Origin: Adiantum capillus-veneris
Taxonomy: Eukaryota > Streptophyta > Polypodiopsida > Polypodiales > Pteridaceae
Direction: 5' to 3'
Length of the DNA: 64,000 nucleotides
NCBI GenBank assembly: GCA_014529385.2
Contig: CM043963.1
Span: 74,073,912-74,137,911, forward strand
The first letter of the stretch is position 1, and every line of letters starts with the position of its first letter. Below are positions 8,470 to 20,423 of the stretch, piece after piece. Made by a program: the position numbers and the translations under genes. The notes beneath the pieces were generated by a model, which saw only the letters and a list, made by a program, of their open reading frames with translations, made no database searches and was not told the DNA's origin.

Positions 8470-11400
8470 AGAGCTGGCACAAGAGTAAAGGGAAGTGCCA
8501 TGTCCTGAGGACATGATCAATCCACAAAGGGGAGTAAGCCCAAATCTTTGCGGAAAGCTTCAAGCTTCTCATGAGACAATGCCTTTGTGAAAAGATCTGC
8601 AAGGTTGTCCTATGTTGGCACATAAGCCAAGCTGATCTCTCCTGTTGAGAGCCTCTCCCTGACATAGTGGTAATGCACCTCAATGTGCTTTGTGCGAGCA
8701 TGAAAAACTGGGTTCCTCGCAACTGCCAATGCGCTCTGACTGTTAGTGTAGATAGTGTTGGCAGTGTCCTGTCCAACACCCAAATCAACCATAAGGCGTC
8801 TGAGCCATACACACTCAACCGTAGCTGTGAAGACTGTCCTGTACTCACCCTCACAACTCGAATTGGCCACAGTAGATTGCTTCTTGCTCAACCATGATAT
8901 ACATGAACTGCCAAGCATGAAACAAAAACCACTTGTGGACACTCGCGTGTCAAAACAACCAGCCCAATCTGATTCCAAAAAAGCATGTAAGTCTGGCGGC
9001 AATGATCCCACCTTGGGATAAAACAAGCCAAGATGTAAAGTGCCACTAAGGTAGCAGAAAATCCTCTTGACAGCCTACCAATGCTTAGACCCTCGGCTAT
9101 GCATAAATCTGCTGACCAGTGAGACTACAAACTCAATATCCGGCCTCGTGTTGCATACATAAATGAGGCAGCCAATAGCAGTTTGATAAAGAGTGACATC
9201 AGCAGGATCGCCAGCATCATGTAGACTCAACTTCAAACCTGTTTACATGGGAGTCGCAATAGGTTTGCAATCCTCAAGTCCAAACTTACATAGCAATGTC
9301 ACTTTTCTGAAACGAGGCAATACCACCATCACACTGCTTAAACTGTATACCCAAGTAATGATGCAACAGCCCCAAATCTTTCATCTTGAAAGTAGCATTG
9401 AAATCAGCCTTAAATTCAGCAATATATTCCTCATTTGGTCCAATCATCAGCAAATCATCGACATAAAGAACCACAATGAGAAGTACACCACCCTCACGCT
9501 TTACATACAATGTGCTTTCTGTTGGACTGTTACGAGCCTCGTTTGACCAAATGAGTGTCAGCTTTCTTAAACCAAGCACGAGGAGATTGCTTCAACCCAT
9601 ACAAAGCCTTCTTACATCTACACACTTTGTCCTCTTGTCCTTTTATGACAAAACCGCGAGGCTGCGTTACATAAACTTCCTCAAATATGTCACCATTCAA
9701 GAAAGTAAAAACAATGTCTGATTGATGTACATCCCAACCAAAATGAGCTGCCAATGCACAGAGAAAACGCACAGTAGTCATACGACGAGTGGGAGCAAAA
9801 GTCTCTTCATAATCTATGCCTTTTTGTTGTGCATAACCCTTTGCAACAAGTCGAGCCTTATGACGATCGATCTCACCATCCGGCTTGCATTTCAATTTGT
9901 AAACCCACTTCATACCAATGGCCTTTTTGCCAGGAGGCAAATCACATAAAGTCCATGTGTCATTTTCTATAAGTGCATCATATTCTGATTGCATGGCAAC
10001 CATCCAATTTTCTGAATTCTGTGCTTCATCAAAAGACAGAGGCTCCTCAACATCATGTAAGCTAGACACAGCCAAAGCATAACAATCCGATGCATAAGAT
10101 GCATGGCGAGAGCCTGAAAGAGTACGACTAGACAAAGGTGCATCCAATTTACTGTCACGCAAAGTGTGCACCAGCCATTTTGGCATACCTCTAGCCTGCT
10201 CATTTTCAGCCCTTTCCTCATCAAGTACATCATGTACATCTGCATCCGTAATAGGCTAATCTGTAACATTTTCAGAAACCCCCATAGGCTGTACATTTGC
10301 CTCATTGGAACTTACATTCGTATTTCCACCACCGAAAAGAGGCAACAAAGTGTCATAAATGTCCTGTGAGCTTACATTACTGTCTCTAGTACATGACAGC
10401 AAGGGCTGAACAGAATCTTCCACAAACACTACATCCCGTAAAACCAGAATACGTTTTGTTTGCAGATGATACAACCTGTAACCTTTGCTTTCAGCACTAT
10501 AACAAACAAAAATACATTTGACAGCCTTATCATCCAATTTTCTGCGTTGTGTTTGTGGCACCAAAGCATATGCCAAACAGCCAAAAACACGCATGTGCTC
10601 AATAGAAGGCTTTCTATCATGCCATGCTTCATATAGAGTAATAGACTGCAAAGCTTCGTAGGACACCTGTTTAGTACATAAGTGGCACACATGATGGCCT
10701 CAAGCCAAAAAGAATGCGGCAAAGCTTGACTTTTGACCATACATCGTACCATTTCCGTAAGTGACCTGTTTTTCCTCTCAGCAACACCATTTTGCTGAGG
10801 TGTATAAGGCACTGTACATTGGTGTTTTATCCCACGACTAGCCAGAAATGCATTGAATTTATGAGACATATACTTCCCCCTCGATCGGAACGGAGGGTGC
10901 CCATAGTACATTTCAAGACATTTTCAGCCATAGCCAGAAATTGTTTGAAGCACATAAAAACTTCGAACTTCGCTTTAAGCGGAAATACCCATGCATGCCT
11001 GGAGTAATCATCAATGAAAGTCACGACGTAAAGGTAATTGCCCAAGGACGGAGTTTGCATGGGCCCACAAACAACACTATCCACAAGCTGCAACCTGCAT
11101 GTGGCCCGAACTGAACAGTCCTTTGGAAACTTAGAACGCTGCATCTTACCCAAAATACAGCCTTCACAAACATGTTTGACAGGTGCTTTAAGAGGCGGCA
11201 AAGAAGCAACAATATCAGATTTCTGCAAACGCAGCAAACTGGCAAAATTCAGATGACCAAAACGTGCATGCCAAAGTTTTGCATTTGAAATAGCCCTTAA
11301 ATCTGCGACAGCATTTGCAAAATTTTGTCCACACTTGTCATACAAAGTGAGCTTATACAGCCCACGGCACAAAAGGCCAGATGCAACAATTTCATCACCA

Positions 11401-11740
11401 AAACTGTACATCTGTCATCCACAAATTTGACTACAAGTCCAAGTCTAGCAAGTGCGGATACAGACAAGAGATTTTTCTTGATCCCAGATACATAAAGTGC
11501 ATCAACCAGTATGAAGGAACTACCATTTGCAGTAGTAAGCACAATCTTTCCAACTCCCTGAACCGGATAAGAGGCATTGTTGGCACAAGTGACGATGTGA
11601 GGTAATGTGCTTCGTAGCACCACTGTGGAAATACCACACATGTGAATCTGCAGCAACAACTGACAAGCATGCATCATGGACAGCAGGATTGTAAGAAAAC
11701 TCTGCGCTAAAAGCCCATTCTGCATCAACATCAGCAACAC
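8470..11740 (-). pseudogene. Cop1 pol: protease, integrase, RT, RNase H, broken
   Basis: Domains read right to left. The protease loop (near 11625) reads FHSGATKH, with His for the catalytic Asp. Integrase follows: WHARFGHLN (near 11265) and CEGCILGK (near 11165) form the HHCC zinc site, then DSVVCGP, LRSDRGG and YTPQQNGVAERKN (near 10790), which give the DDE residues. RT contains KWVYKLKCKPDGEIDRHKARLVAKGYAQ (near 9880), ALYGLKQSPRAW (near 9595) and YVDD (near 9455). RNase H (9026-8610) contains LESDWAGC and STSGFCFMLGSSCISW. Frameshifts fall near 11400, 10850, 10650 and 9540. Integrase before RT makes it Ty1/copia and not gypsy. Its closest relative here is Cop2. Confidence 0.94.
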
Positions 11741-12716
11741 AGTCTCCTTTCATAGAAGACTCAACAATGGCTACATTTGCAGTGGAACCACCCTCTTTCT
11801 TCTTAGCCTCTTTGGCCTTCAACTTAGGACACGACTTGATCAAGTGATCATTAGCTTTACAATAATGGCAACGCATGTTCTTTCTGCCCTTATCACCAGA
11901 ATCGCCAGACGAAGTGCTGCCAACAGAAGCATTGGGAACAGAAGTTTTGCCACTCGCAGCAAAACCATAAGAAGTGGCTGCATTGCCGTTACCACCCTTT
12001 CTTTGAGAAGCAATAAAAGCCTGTTCAACTGCACGTTGTCTAGTCCTGTTTTTTCTGGAAAGTGACTCTTGCAACAGCAATGTGCATAATGCATCAAACT
12101 TGACAACTTCTGGATTTCCTTGGGTCATAAGTCTCCAAGTACTAGCAAAAGTCTGGTAAGAATCTGGTAAGGCATTAAGAACAGTCTGCACAAGGGAACT
12201 GTCTGAAATGACTTCACCTGCAGAAATAAGTTGCTCATTGATATCCTTGACACCAACAAGAAAAGTGTCCATATCATCTTCCTCATGTATAATCTTCGAC
12301 TCTAGCTCTTTACGCACCAAAGCAATTTTAGCCTCATTGCGGCTTGCATAAAGACCTGCTAGAATATCCCAAGTCTGTTTTGCAGATTTTGTTGAACGAA
12401 TGTGAAGAACAATGGTGCGCTTCACAGACAACGCAATCAATGCATGAGCCTACGCATCCTTTACATCCCAACGAGCTTGTTCTGCCGTAGGCAAAACAAC
12501 TCTAATAGCATCAATCCTTGCAGCAAGACCTGCAACATCCTCAACATCTCCTACATCCTCAGAACCAGGACGTATATCAATGCCCTGCACAATATTCCAG
12601 ACGCCCTTTGACACAATAACGTGTTACATCATATAAGCCCACATAGGGTAATTGTCCCCATCCAACCTGTCCTTAGCAGCAAACATCTTGAAGACATTTG
12701 TGTTGTTGTCAGCCAT
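11690..12716 (-). pseudogene. Cop1 gag (UBN2-type capsid and zinc knuckle), broken
   Basis: The start is the ATG at 12716 (MADNNTNVFKMF), about 390 nt after the primer site. The protein resembles plant copia gag: a capsid-like region with QTWDILAGLY and LPDSYQTFASTW, then one zinc knuckle CX2CX4HX4C (CHYCKANDHLIKSC, 11831-11872) for RNA packaging. Two in-frame stops occur, one after YPMWAYMM (near 12627) and one after WDVKDA (near 12450), so only the part from 12440 is open. Gag would form the virus-like particle. The zinc knuckle is intact. Confidence 0.9.
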
Positions 12717-13107
12717 GGTAAATGCTGCACCTGATGTGAAAACTGCCCAAAAATAGGAGAAATGGAGCAGGAACAACACGTGCTATATAGCACAAACCGT
12801 AGAAGACTGTAAGGCACCTATGATGCAGAAATTGGCATTGACAAAAATTCTGCAGAAAATGACGAAATTGCCTGTGCAGACCTACCTGTAGTAGAAACGG
12901 AGGCTGAAATGAGCCCGAATCAAAAATCTGAGCAGACAAAGCTCTTCCATCTTTCCCGAAATAATTGTCAACCTGCGAACGCTCCCCAAACCTGACTTTA
13001 ATCGGAGAAAGTGAGCAGGCGTGTACTGGAGCAGCTGGCGACTAAGCCCACGAGGACGTAACCTGCTCTGTTACCAATTGTTTGAAGTAACCTGCTCTGA
13101 TACCAAT
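12717..13107 (-). other. Cop1 leader with duplicated primer-binding site
   Basis: Next to the 5' LTR the minus strand reads TTGGTATCAGAGCAGGTTAC, complementary to plant initiator-Met tRNA (13088-13107). About 35 bp further in, a second imperfect copy of the motif appears (near 13058-13078, TTGGTAACAGAGCAGGTTAC). The rest is untranslated leader, which Cop2 retains almost to its end. Confidence 0.75.
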
Positions 13108-13218
13108 TATTGGAACTAGGGTTGCAGAGAAATGCACACAGCTTGGAGAAGACGAAGGAAGCTCAAGGCACACAATAGAGAGTGTGTTACTTAGTGTGCA
13201 ATGGAAAGATGGATAGCC
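13108..13218 (-). repeat. Cop1 5' LTR, inner part
   Basis: This matches 8211-8329 except for a short deletion near 13137 and a terminal TG to TA change at 13108-13109. It stops at TAGCC (13214-13218), the TSD of Gyp1, and resumes at 21902. Confidence 0.93.
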
Positions 13219-14682
13219 TGAAACCTGCCTGTTCAATCCAAAAAGAGCGGTAGACTTTACTTTAAACCTTGATTTAGCTTTCACCCATTTAATTTGTCGT
13301 CCACTTTACCTGTACTTTCAAGACACAACAAAGGGGAGAGGGATACAGGCTGCTAGTTGCACCTGTATGAGTAGACCGACACCAGATTGGCACCTAACTT
13401 AGGCACCCCTTTCGGTATTTCTTTATTGTTCAAAAGAGGGAATGAACGTTGTGGATCCCTACAAGCTGCCCCGCACACACTTGGCTGAATTTCAACTGTT
13501 CCGGCCCAATTTCGGCAACATAACTGTACTAGGACCCTTCACAGTCAATATTCCCACGCATTGACTGACTTTCCCGACGCATACGGGCACTTTGCAAAAC
13601 CTGGCGAGAATCTGCAGCACACTGAACTCTCTGTTTTCAGCCCCGAAAATGCGCTAGATCACCTGTACAGCGGTCCCCTCGCGTCCCCGAACCTCCTGGG
13701 GGTATTAGGGACCGTTTAGGGCCAAAACCCTAAACCTGCAAAAATACACAGAAGGCTGTAATTTACTGTTTTGGGCTCCGTTTCGCGTGCCGGTCGCATT
13801 CGTAGCAAGTCCTCGAGTTCACGCACTTGTAGGGCTACTTGCCCTTTGAATCGGACGAGATTTCTAGCGTGAAACCTCTCCGAATTCACCTGTACCTGCG
13901 GGGGGATTAGCCGCTAGCTAATCCAGTACCTGTGCAAGAGGCTCTTGCCTCGGCAATCGCGCATGAACCCACACAACTGTACATTGGTCAAATGAAAAGC
14001 CCACTAGAGGGGCATAACATATTGCCATAGGGGAGAGAGAGGGCAGTGCGTAGCGTGCAGGGCATCACTCCTGGCACCGCACTGTACATAGGAGGGAAAG
14101 CAAGCACTCCATAGCTCTTAACCTGTGACAGGCTGAAAATGAGCCTCTCCCAGCTTAAAATTCAGCGCCCCCTTCTCTTACATGAGGAAAGTGCACCAGA
14201 AGGATTTATAAGCATTTTCCCGTTTCGGGGTTGCCGCCTAAAAATCTCCCAACCGGTTGCCCAGTTGACTTCACGGCAGAGTAAGAAAATGTTCCCCTTG
14301 TCATTCCGGAGGTAATGACACAAACACATTTTCAGGTCCCAAAATAGCAGTTCCCTAAATTTTAGGAGATGCTGCCATTGTATCTTTCTAGGTCATCCGA
14401 CCCTCTTTGTACACTGCAGCCACACCCAAAATTGAAATGTAGCCTCTGTAGCAAAGGATTCCACTTTGGCTAGTCAATGACCCCACTTTGGCTAACCATA
14501 GTCTTTGTCCAACCTTAGTACTCTCTTGCCCTCAGGCCTGGACTCCCTCTGGACAGTTCCACACTAGGTATGCAATGCAGGGCAGTTAGATTTCCCGAGG
14601 GGTGTTTCCAAAAAGTGAAAGTAAATAGATAATAAGAAAGAAATCAACAAAAAGGATAGATAGTAGTCACACGCTGGTGACA
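13219..14682 (-). repeat. Gyp1 3' LTR (1464 bp)
   Basis: It matches 20424-21901 end to end. It lacks the 14-bp near-palindrome found next to the TATA-like site in the 5' LTR. TATA-like sequence lies at 14205-14213 (GCTTATAAA on the minus strand). Confidence 0.96.
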
Positions 14683-14697
14683 TACCCCCCTCTTGAA
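14683..14697 (-). other. Gyp1 polypurine tract
   Basis: The minus strand reads AAGAGGGGGGTA immediately before the TGTCACC start of the 3' LTR. Confidence 0.8.
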
Positions 14698-15255
14698 ATC
14701 TCAAACGTCCTCGTTTGCATCTATGTCGTGCATGCTTACACTCAACACTGATGCATTCAACACCTGTCGACACATGTACGACACATACATGCTCATTGTC
14801 AACCCTGGTGTATTCAACACCTCGTCGACTCATGTATTGCCTGCGTGTGAACCCTGTCCCAATGACATAGTGGTAGCTTCGCACTGTGCCATTGCTTTGA
14901 GTCACCAACTTTCCAATGACAAAATGGTAGCTGAACATTTTGCCACTGTCTTATAGTACACGTTGGATCCCGTAACACTTTCGAGCATACCCAAACCGAC
15001 AGTTTAAGAATGCAGTTACACATGTACTCTTTAATAGAAGCAATTACTGTATCCTTGACAAACTGACAAGAAATACTCACTTCTATAGCACTAACCACAC
15101 TTTTGGACATTCCGTAAGAGCAATTGCCAAACTGACAATCTGTACAGCTCTAACATTCATGTAACAGGTATTTCATTTGAGCTCACTTTAAATACCATGT
15201 ACATCATTTGTTTCAAAATCCATTGTCACACTGACAATCCATGTAGCTTTGAAAC
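14698..15255 (-). other. Gyp1 3' untranslated region
   Basis: This lies between the end of integrase and the polypurine tract and has no recognisable domain. It contains several dispersed short direct repeats, for example AATGACATAGTGGTAGCT (14860) and AATGACAAAATGGTAGCT (14914), and repeated CTGACAATC words (15130-15240). Confidence 0.6.
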
Positions 15256-16692
15256 TCAAGGGGTCAAGGTAGGTTGCAAATCGAAGGCTTCAAGGTAAAG
15301 TGATAACACAGTTGGTGACTCTGCAAGTTCACCTTCTTCCATCCACTTAGCATCCATTGGTGGATAGTTTCTGAACTTTACCAAGTAACGCCTAGCAACC
15401 TTGCCTTTCACTTTCCTTTCTTTGTGTGCCAAAATTTGTTCAGGGACCAAGATCTCGTCAAGTTCCTCGACTTCCGGCTGATCTTCAGCTGGTATATCTT
15501 CTGGCACATCACCCACATAGGGTCTGAGAAGACTCACATGAAACGCATTGTGAATCTTCCAACTGTCAGGCAATTTCAGCCTATATGCAACATCACTGAT
15601 TATGTCGCACACTTGAAAAGACCCATAGTAACGCATGATGAGCTTTGGAAACAGTCTTTCCTTGCCCTTCATCTTCTTTAACCTTGCCTTTTCAAAGCGC
15701 AAAAGCACCCAATCACCAAGTGAATATACCACTTCACGACGGTGACGATCAGCTGCTTTCTTTTGCTTTGCCTGAGTCTTTTCTAAGGCTACTTTGACCT
15801 TCTTGTACATTTCATCCATGTCCTGAACATACTTATCTGCTTCAAATATCTTGTCCTTTGTATGCAGTATGGGAGGAACTTTCTTGCCACCTTCAACTAT
15901 CTCAAAAGGTGCCTTGCCAGTTGATGAATGCACTGTATTATTGTATGCATACTCCACCAATGGCAAATACTGCTCCCACTTTCCTTCATGCTCTGACACA
16001 TAGCACTTCAGCAGATCTAGGACAGTAGAATTTGCCTCTTCTGACTGCCCATCTGTTTGAGGATGAAATGACGAAGAGAATTTGAGCGTTGTGCCCATAT
16101 TCTCAAGCAAGCCTCTCCAGAACAAACTTGTCATGCGTGGATCACGGTTGCTAACAATCGACTGTGGCATGCCATGATACTTGAAAATATTGCTCATAAA
16201 CAAGCGTGCCATCTGATCTGGCTTTATCTTCTTCCTGACAGGAATAAAATGAGCCTGTTTGCTGAATCTGCAAATGATGGTCCAAATACCATCGTTTCCT
16301 GTCTGCGTTCTCGAAAGATCAAAGATAAAATCCATAGCAATACTTTCCCATGGTTTGTCTGGAATAGGTAGTGGTTGCAATAACCCTGGTGCCTTTTGCC
16401 TGTCAAACTTGACCTTCTGGCAAATTAGGCATTCTCGCACAAAGGCATCCACATCTCTTCTCAATGTAGGCCAATAGAAGAATGTCTCAACCGCTTTAAC
16501 TGTAGCATCAATACCACGATGCCCTGCATACGGTGGGACATGACTCTCTTCCATAACTTTGCGTCGCAATGGCTTTGTGACACACAATCTGCCATGCATC
16601 ATCATGAACCCGTCTTTAAGAAGATAGTGTTCATGACGTTGTCCATCCATTAGTTGCTCGAAGACCCTTGCAAAATCTTTCATCATTTGCAT
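15256..16692 (-). pseudogene. Gyp1 integrase with C-terminal chromodomain
   Basis: This open segment of 478 codons opens inside the integrase region after a frameshift from RNase H. The zinc-binding HHCC site is HVPPYAGH...CLICQKVK (near 16420-16545). Core catalytic residues lie in AMDFIFD, SNRDPRMT and the QTDGQSEEANS helix. The GKAPFEIVEG and SLGDWVLLR segments are typical of gypsy integrase C-termini. The end contains EILVPEQILAHKERK followed by RRYLVKFRNYPPMDAKWMEE, which is a chromodomain pattern. Chromodomains in this family guide integration to marked chromatin. The first Met is not a native start, because the polyprotein was cleaved by protease. Confidence 0.93.
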
Positions 16693-17301
16693 ATTGTTCT
16701 CTCATATCATCAAGTTCATGATGATAAGGAATTGACACAGTTGAAATTTGTGGCTTCCTTGACAAGGCATCAGCCACAACGTTCTTCTTGCCTTCCACAT
16801 GCACAATCTGAAATGGAACATGGACAAAATATTTGCCCATCGCATATGCTTCTCAGATAACTTTGTTTGTGTCAAGAAGTATCGCAAGGTCTGATGGTCC
16901 GTTTGGACAACGAAATTTGCACCTAGCAAGTAGTGTTTCCAACTTAAGAGCGCATGAATCACAGCCAGTAACTCTTTCTCATAGACCTGCATGGTCATCT
17001 CTGGCCCTTGCAAAATTCTGCTCTCATAGGCTACTACCCTGCCATCTTGCATTAGCACTGCACCAATGCTACTACCACAGGCATCACACTGGACCACAAA
17101 TGACTTCCTAAGATCTGGCAACACAATGACAGGATCTGAAGTCATCTTTTCCTTTAAGAGATTAAAAGCTGAAATCTCTTTCTGTGTCCATCTAAAGGTG
17201 ACTCGCCTTCTTTTGAAGAGCATGTAAAGGTGAAGCAATCTCAGCGAAATTTCGGATAAACCTTTTGTAATAGGAGCATAGTCCCAAGAAACTTCGGACA
17301 T
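16631..17301 (-). pseudogene. Gyp1 RNase H
   Basis: QCDACGSSIGAVLMQDG and VYEKELLAVIHAL, then VVQTDHQTLRYFLTQ, are the RNase H hallmarks of Ty3/gypsy pol. The last part (FQIVHVEGKKNVVADALSRK, 16631-16840) lies in another frame, so there is one frameshift near 16830 and another back into integrase near 16690. The domain degrades the RNA strand during cDNA synthesis. It follows RT after a further frameshift between 17302 and 17340. Confidence 0.9.
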
Positions 17302-17339
17302 CGTGCACCGTCTTCAAATCTGGCCATGACTTGATCGCT

Positions 17340-18611
17340 TCAACTTTTGCAGGATCCATTCTGACACCATCCTTTGAGACAGTGTCCCAAAAAGTGAATC
17401 TCTTCTAGAAAAAAATCACTTTTCTTTGCATTGATGAGCAACCTATGACTGCGTAACTCTTTGAACACAATGGCCAAGTGATGCCTATGCTCCTCTTCAT
17501 TCTTTGAGTAGACTATCATGTCATCAAAGAATGTACCAACAAACTGCTGGTGTGGACGGAAAATTCTGTCCATCATCCTATTGAACGTAGCAGGAGCATT
17601 TGTGAGACCAAAGGGCATCACTAAAAATTCGTAAAGGCCAAACGTTGTTCTAAAAACAGTCTTGTGCACATCCTCTGATCTAATGCGGATCTGATGGTAC
17701 CCACTCTTTAGATCTATCCTGCTAAACATAGCTGCTCCTTCTAATTTGTCCAGAATATCATCAATTCTAGGTATAGGGAACCTATTCTTGATGGTATTCT
17801 TGTTCAATGCACGGTAGTCGATGCACATACGCCATGAGCCATCCTTTTTCTGCACCAACAACACTGGAGAACAGAATGGAGATGAACTGGGCTGAATCAG
17901 CCCCTTTTCTAACAACTCTTGTACTTGGCCCATTATCTCTTTCTGCTGAGCCGCACTAACCATGTACGGAGGCTTATTTGGTGGGCTACTGCTTGGCACT
18001 AAATCTATCGCATGGTTCTCGGGTCTCTCTGGTAGTAATTGAGACGGTAATAAATCGGAAAAACAATCACTATACTGTTGTAAAAACATTGACCTTTCTT
18101 TATCTAGCACAGATAAATTTGATTCATCACAATCTGACACTTCACGTGCAAAAACCAAGTACGCAAAAAGATGCTTTTTCATTACAGAAGTAATAGCAGA
18201 AGCTGATACAGTGGGAATAGACTCCCCTTTAAGCTTTACATCCAGAATGTGAGTCTTTCCCCTGCTCTGTACAGTGATCTTTTTGTTGTAGGCATCCATG
18301 ATTCCCTGTACACGAAACAACCAAGGAATACCTAACAACACATCACATCCGTCCAGTGGCATGATGTAAAATTCTTCAGCATCTACATAGGACTGGATAT
18401 GTAGACGCAACTTTCCAATGATGGGTGTCACCCTCTGTATGGCAAGGACATGCCAAACCTGCCTCTGCTGTATACCCCGTCTCTTCAGGTCTGATTCCCA
18501 ACTTTGAAGCCAATTCTGGGGAAATGAAGTTGGCTTTGGCACCTGGATCAAAGAAGATAAGCATTGTTTGATCCCTAACCTTTCCCCATGCTCTGCAAAG
18601 CTCACTTGCAT
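17340..18611 (-). pseudogene. Gyp1 protease C-terminus and reverse transcriptase
   Basis: RT motifs in order are GLIQPSSSPFCSPVLLVQKKDG (near 17880), RMCIDYRALNKNT, FSRIDLKSGYHQIRI (near 17700, first catalytic Asp), MPFGLTNAPATFNRMMD and FFDD (17511-17537, the YxDD pair). KKSDFFLEEIHFLGH closes the domain. The beginning of this frame (up to about 18450) is shadow sequence; the true protein enters by frameshift from the gag-protease frame, and GCDVLLGIPWL is the end of the protease. RT sits before integrase, which fixes the gypsy order. Confidence 0.94.
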
Positions 18612-20376
18612 CTGAATTTGGCTTGTTGCCCACCATATCTGGCACTAGACCAGCCATGGGCTTCTTTCCTTTCCTGTCCTCCTTGTCTTCAGAATCAGCT
18701 GGTCTTTTCTTTGTAGGACAATTGTAAGCAATGTGGCCAGGCTGCTCACAGATGAAGCATTTGTTCTCTGACCTCAGGACCTTCTTTTGCTCTTCCGACT
18801 TGCAAGGAAAACATCTTTTCCATTTCTTCGCTGGTCCCTTTTCTGATTCAGCCGTAGCTTTATCTTTCCCTGCGTTGGCTGGCTCCTGAGTCCCTTTCGG
18901 AGCCTCCTTGGGAACATACTTCTTCGCTGAATTTTTCTTGGCTGATCCTTCCTTGACGCCAGTATTGAATTCACAATCTTCTCCCTTGAGCAAACCATTA
19001 CCAGTGTTTGCTACCTCAATGAGCTGCGTCAAAGTAGTGACTTTGGTCTTCGTGCAGTATTTTCTCAATCCTTTGGATAGGCCACAACATTATTTTTCAA
19101 TCTGTTCTGTCAATGGCACGAACCTATAGGAAGTTACTGGAAGTAGAGCTTTCCAAAACTTCCGATTGTAATCATCCAGATTCTTGCAAGTAGCAGCATT
19201 AAGCTGGTGCCATTCTGTCATGACATCTGCTTCAAAGTCATCAGATAACCATGCTGCTGCAAAAATCTGCTTGAAGTAAATCCATGTGGACGGAGCTTGC
19301 CCTTGAAGCAATAAAGTTGTCCACCATTGTCCCGCATTCCCTGTCAAGAAAGTGGCTGCCTTGCGGACCTTTGAAGCCTTTGTAAAGTTTCCCCCTGCAT
19401 AGGCCTTGTCAAACTATTGGAGGAATAAGAGAGCCTTCTTCCTATCATCAAACCCTGTAAAGGTCGTGAATGACACACCTTTGCCACCTTCTTTGTACGG
19501 AGTTGGCCTTTCCAACGGCGTTAAATTGTCATATGGAAGTGACTGAAACATGGGAACACTGTTAGGGTTCATTTGTGTTCCCTGACTGCATTTAAGTTGA
19601 CCTGGAAACGCCATATTTGGCTGCTGATTTGTAATTCCAGCCATACCAAAATTTTCCTGTGGCATCCCAAATTGTCCCTGAGTGCTTTGAAACCCTGATA
19701 GCATGCCCGTAACACCATACATGGGGTTAGGCATCATCGTTTGAGCACCCCCGAACATTGTTCCTGGCGTATAAAACTGATTTCCAGGTGCATGACCAAC
19801 CATGCTCTGGAATACTGATCCACCTCCAAAATAGCCAGGGTGTACTGAAGGTGGTGGGAAGACCTGTTGCATAGCCTGTAGGTTGCTTCCCTTCCCATTA
19901 GAACCAGTTATAGGCTGCTGAAAGGTGGTTGGCTGAACTGGTACCGCTTGAAAGACTGGCATCTCAGCCACATGTTCTTGCACCTTAGGCACAGGTTGTG
20001 GAGACTGCATGTTCTCCGTCAAGTGTATAGGTGTTTCCATTGACTGTGCAGTATGAATCACCTGTGCTTGAGCCTTAATAGGCTTTTGAATACGATCCAG
20101 TGACCCAACTTGCTGAGACGCAACAGGAGGTTGCAAAAAGGCTAAAAACCTCTGGTTCTGCATTACTTGTGTGAACATAGCCACAGCAGTAGCCAACTGG
20201 GTCCTGAATATATCATCATCCGTCTGTGGTGGTCTTGAGGACTCACCCACTTCATGTGTCTGTTGACCCTGTGAAGAGGAAACCTCTTCAGTCACATTAT
20301 CTGGTCTGTCAGCCATAATTGCAATTCCCTGTGTCTGGTCTATGATCCCCTGTGTCTTCAAGCCCAAACTAACCAA
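18376..20376 (-). pseudogene. Gyp1 gag and protease N-terminus
   Basis: One frame from the ATG at 20376 or the in-frame Met near 20316 (MADRPDNVTEE) runs to about 18440 and is interrupted by stops at 19414-19416 and 19090-19092. The N-terminal third is rich in Gln, Pro and Gly. The capsid-like part holds GNAGQWWTTLLLQGQAPSTW and YNRKFWKALLP. A zinc knuckle CX2CX4HX4C (CFICEQPGHIAYNC, near 18720-18760) follows a Lys-rich stretch. The protease loop reads FFDPGAKANFIS, DPG where DSG or DTG is usual. Gag builds the particle; the protease cuts the polyprotein. Confidence 0.9.
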
Positions 20377-20401
20377 GGCTCACTTCTATGGGAAAAAGTG
20401 A

Positions 20402-20423
20402 TTTAATCCCGTCGATGGAACCA
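20402..20423 (-). other. Gyp1 primer-binding site
   Basis: The minus strand just after the 5' LTR reads TGGTTCCATCGACGGGATTA. Position and the TGG start fit a tRNA primer site, but I cannot name the tRNA. Confidence 0.6.
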
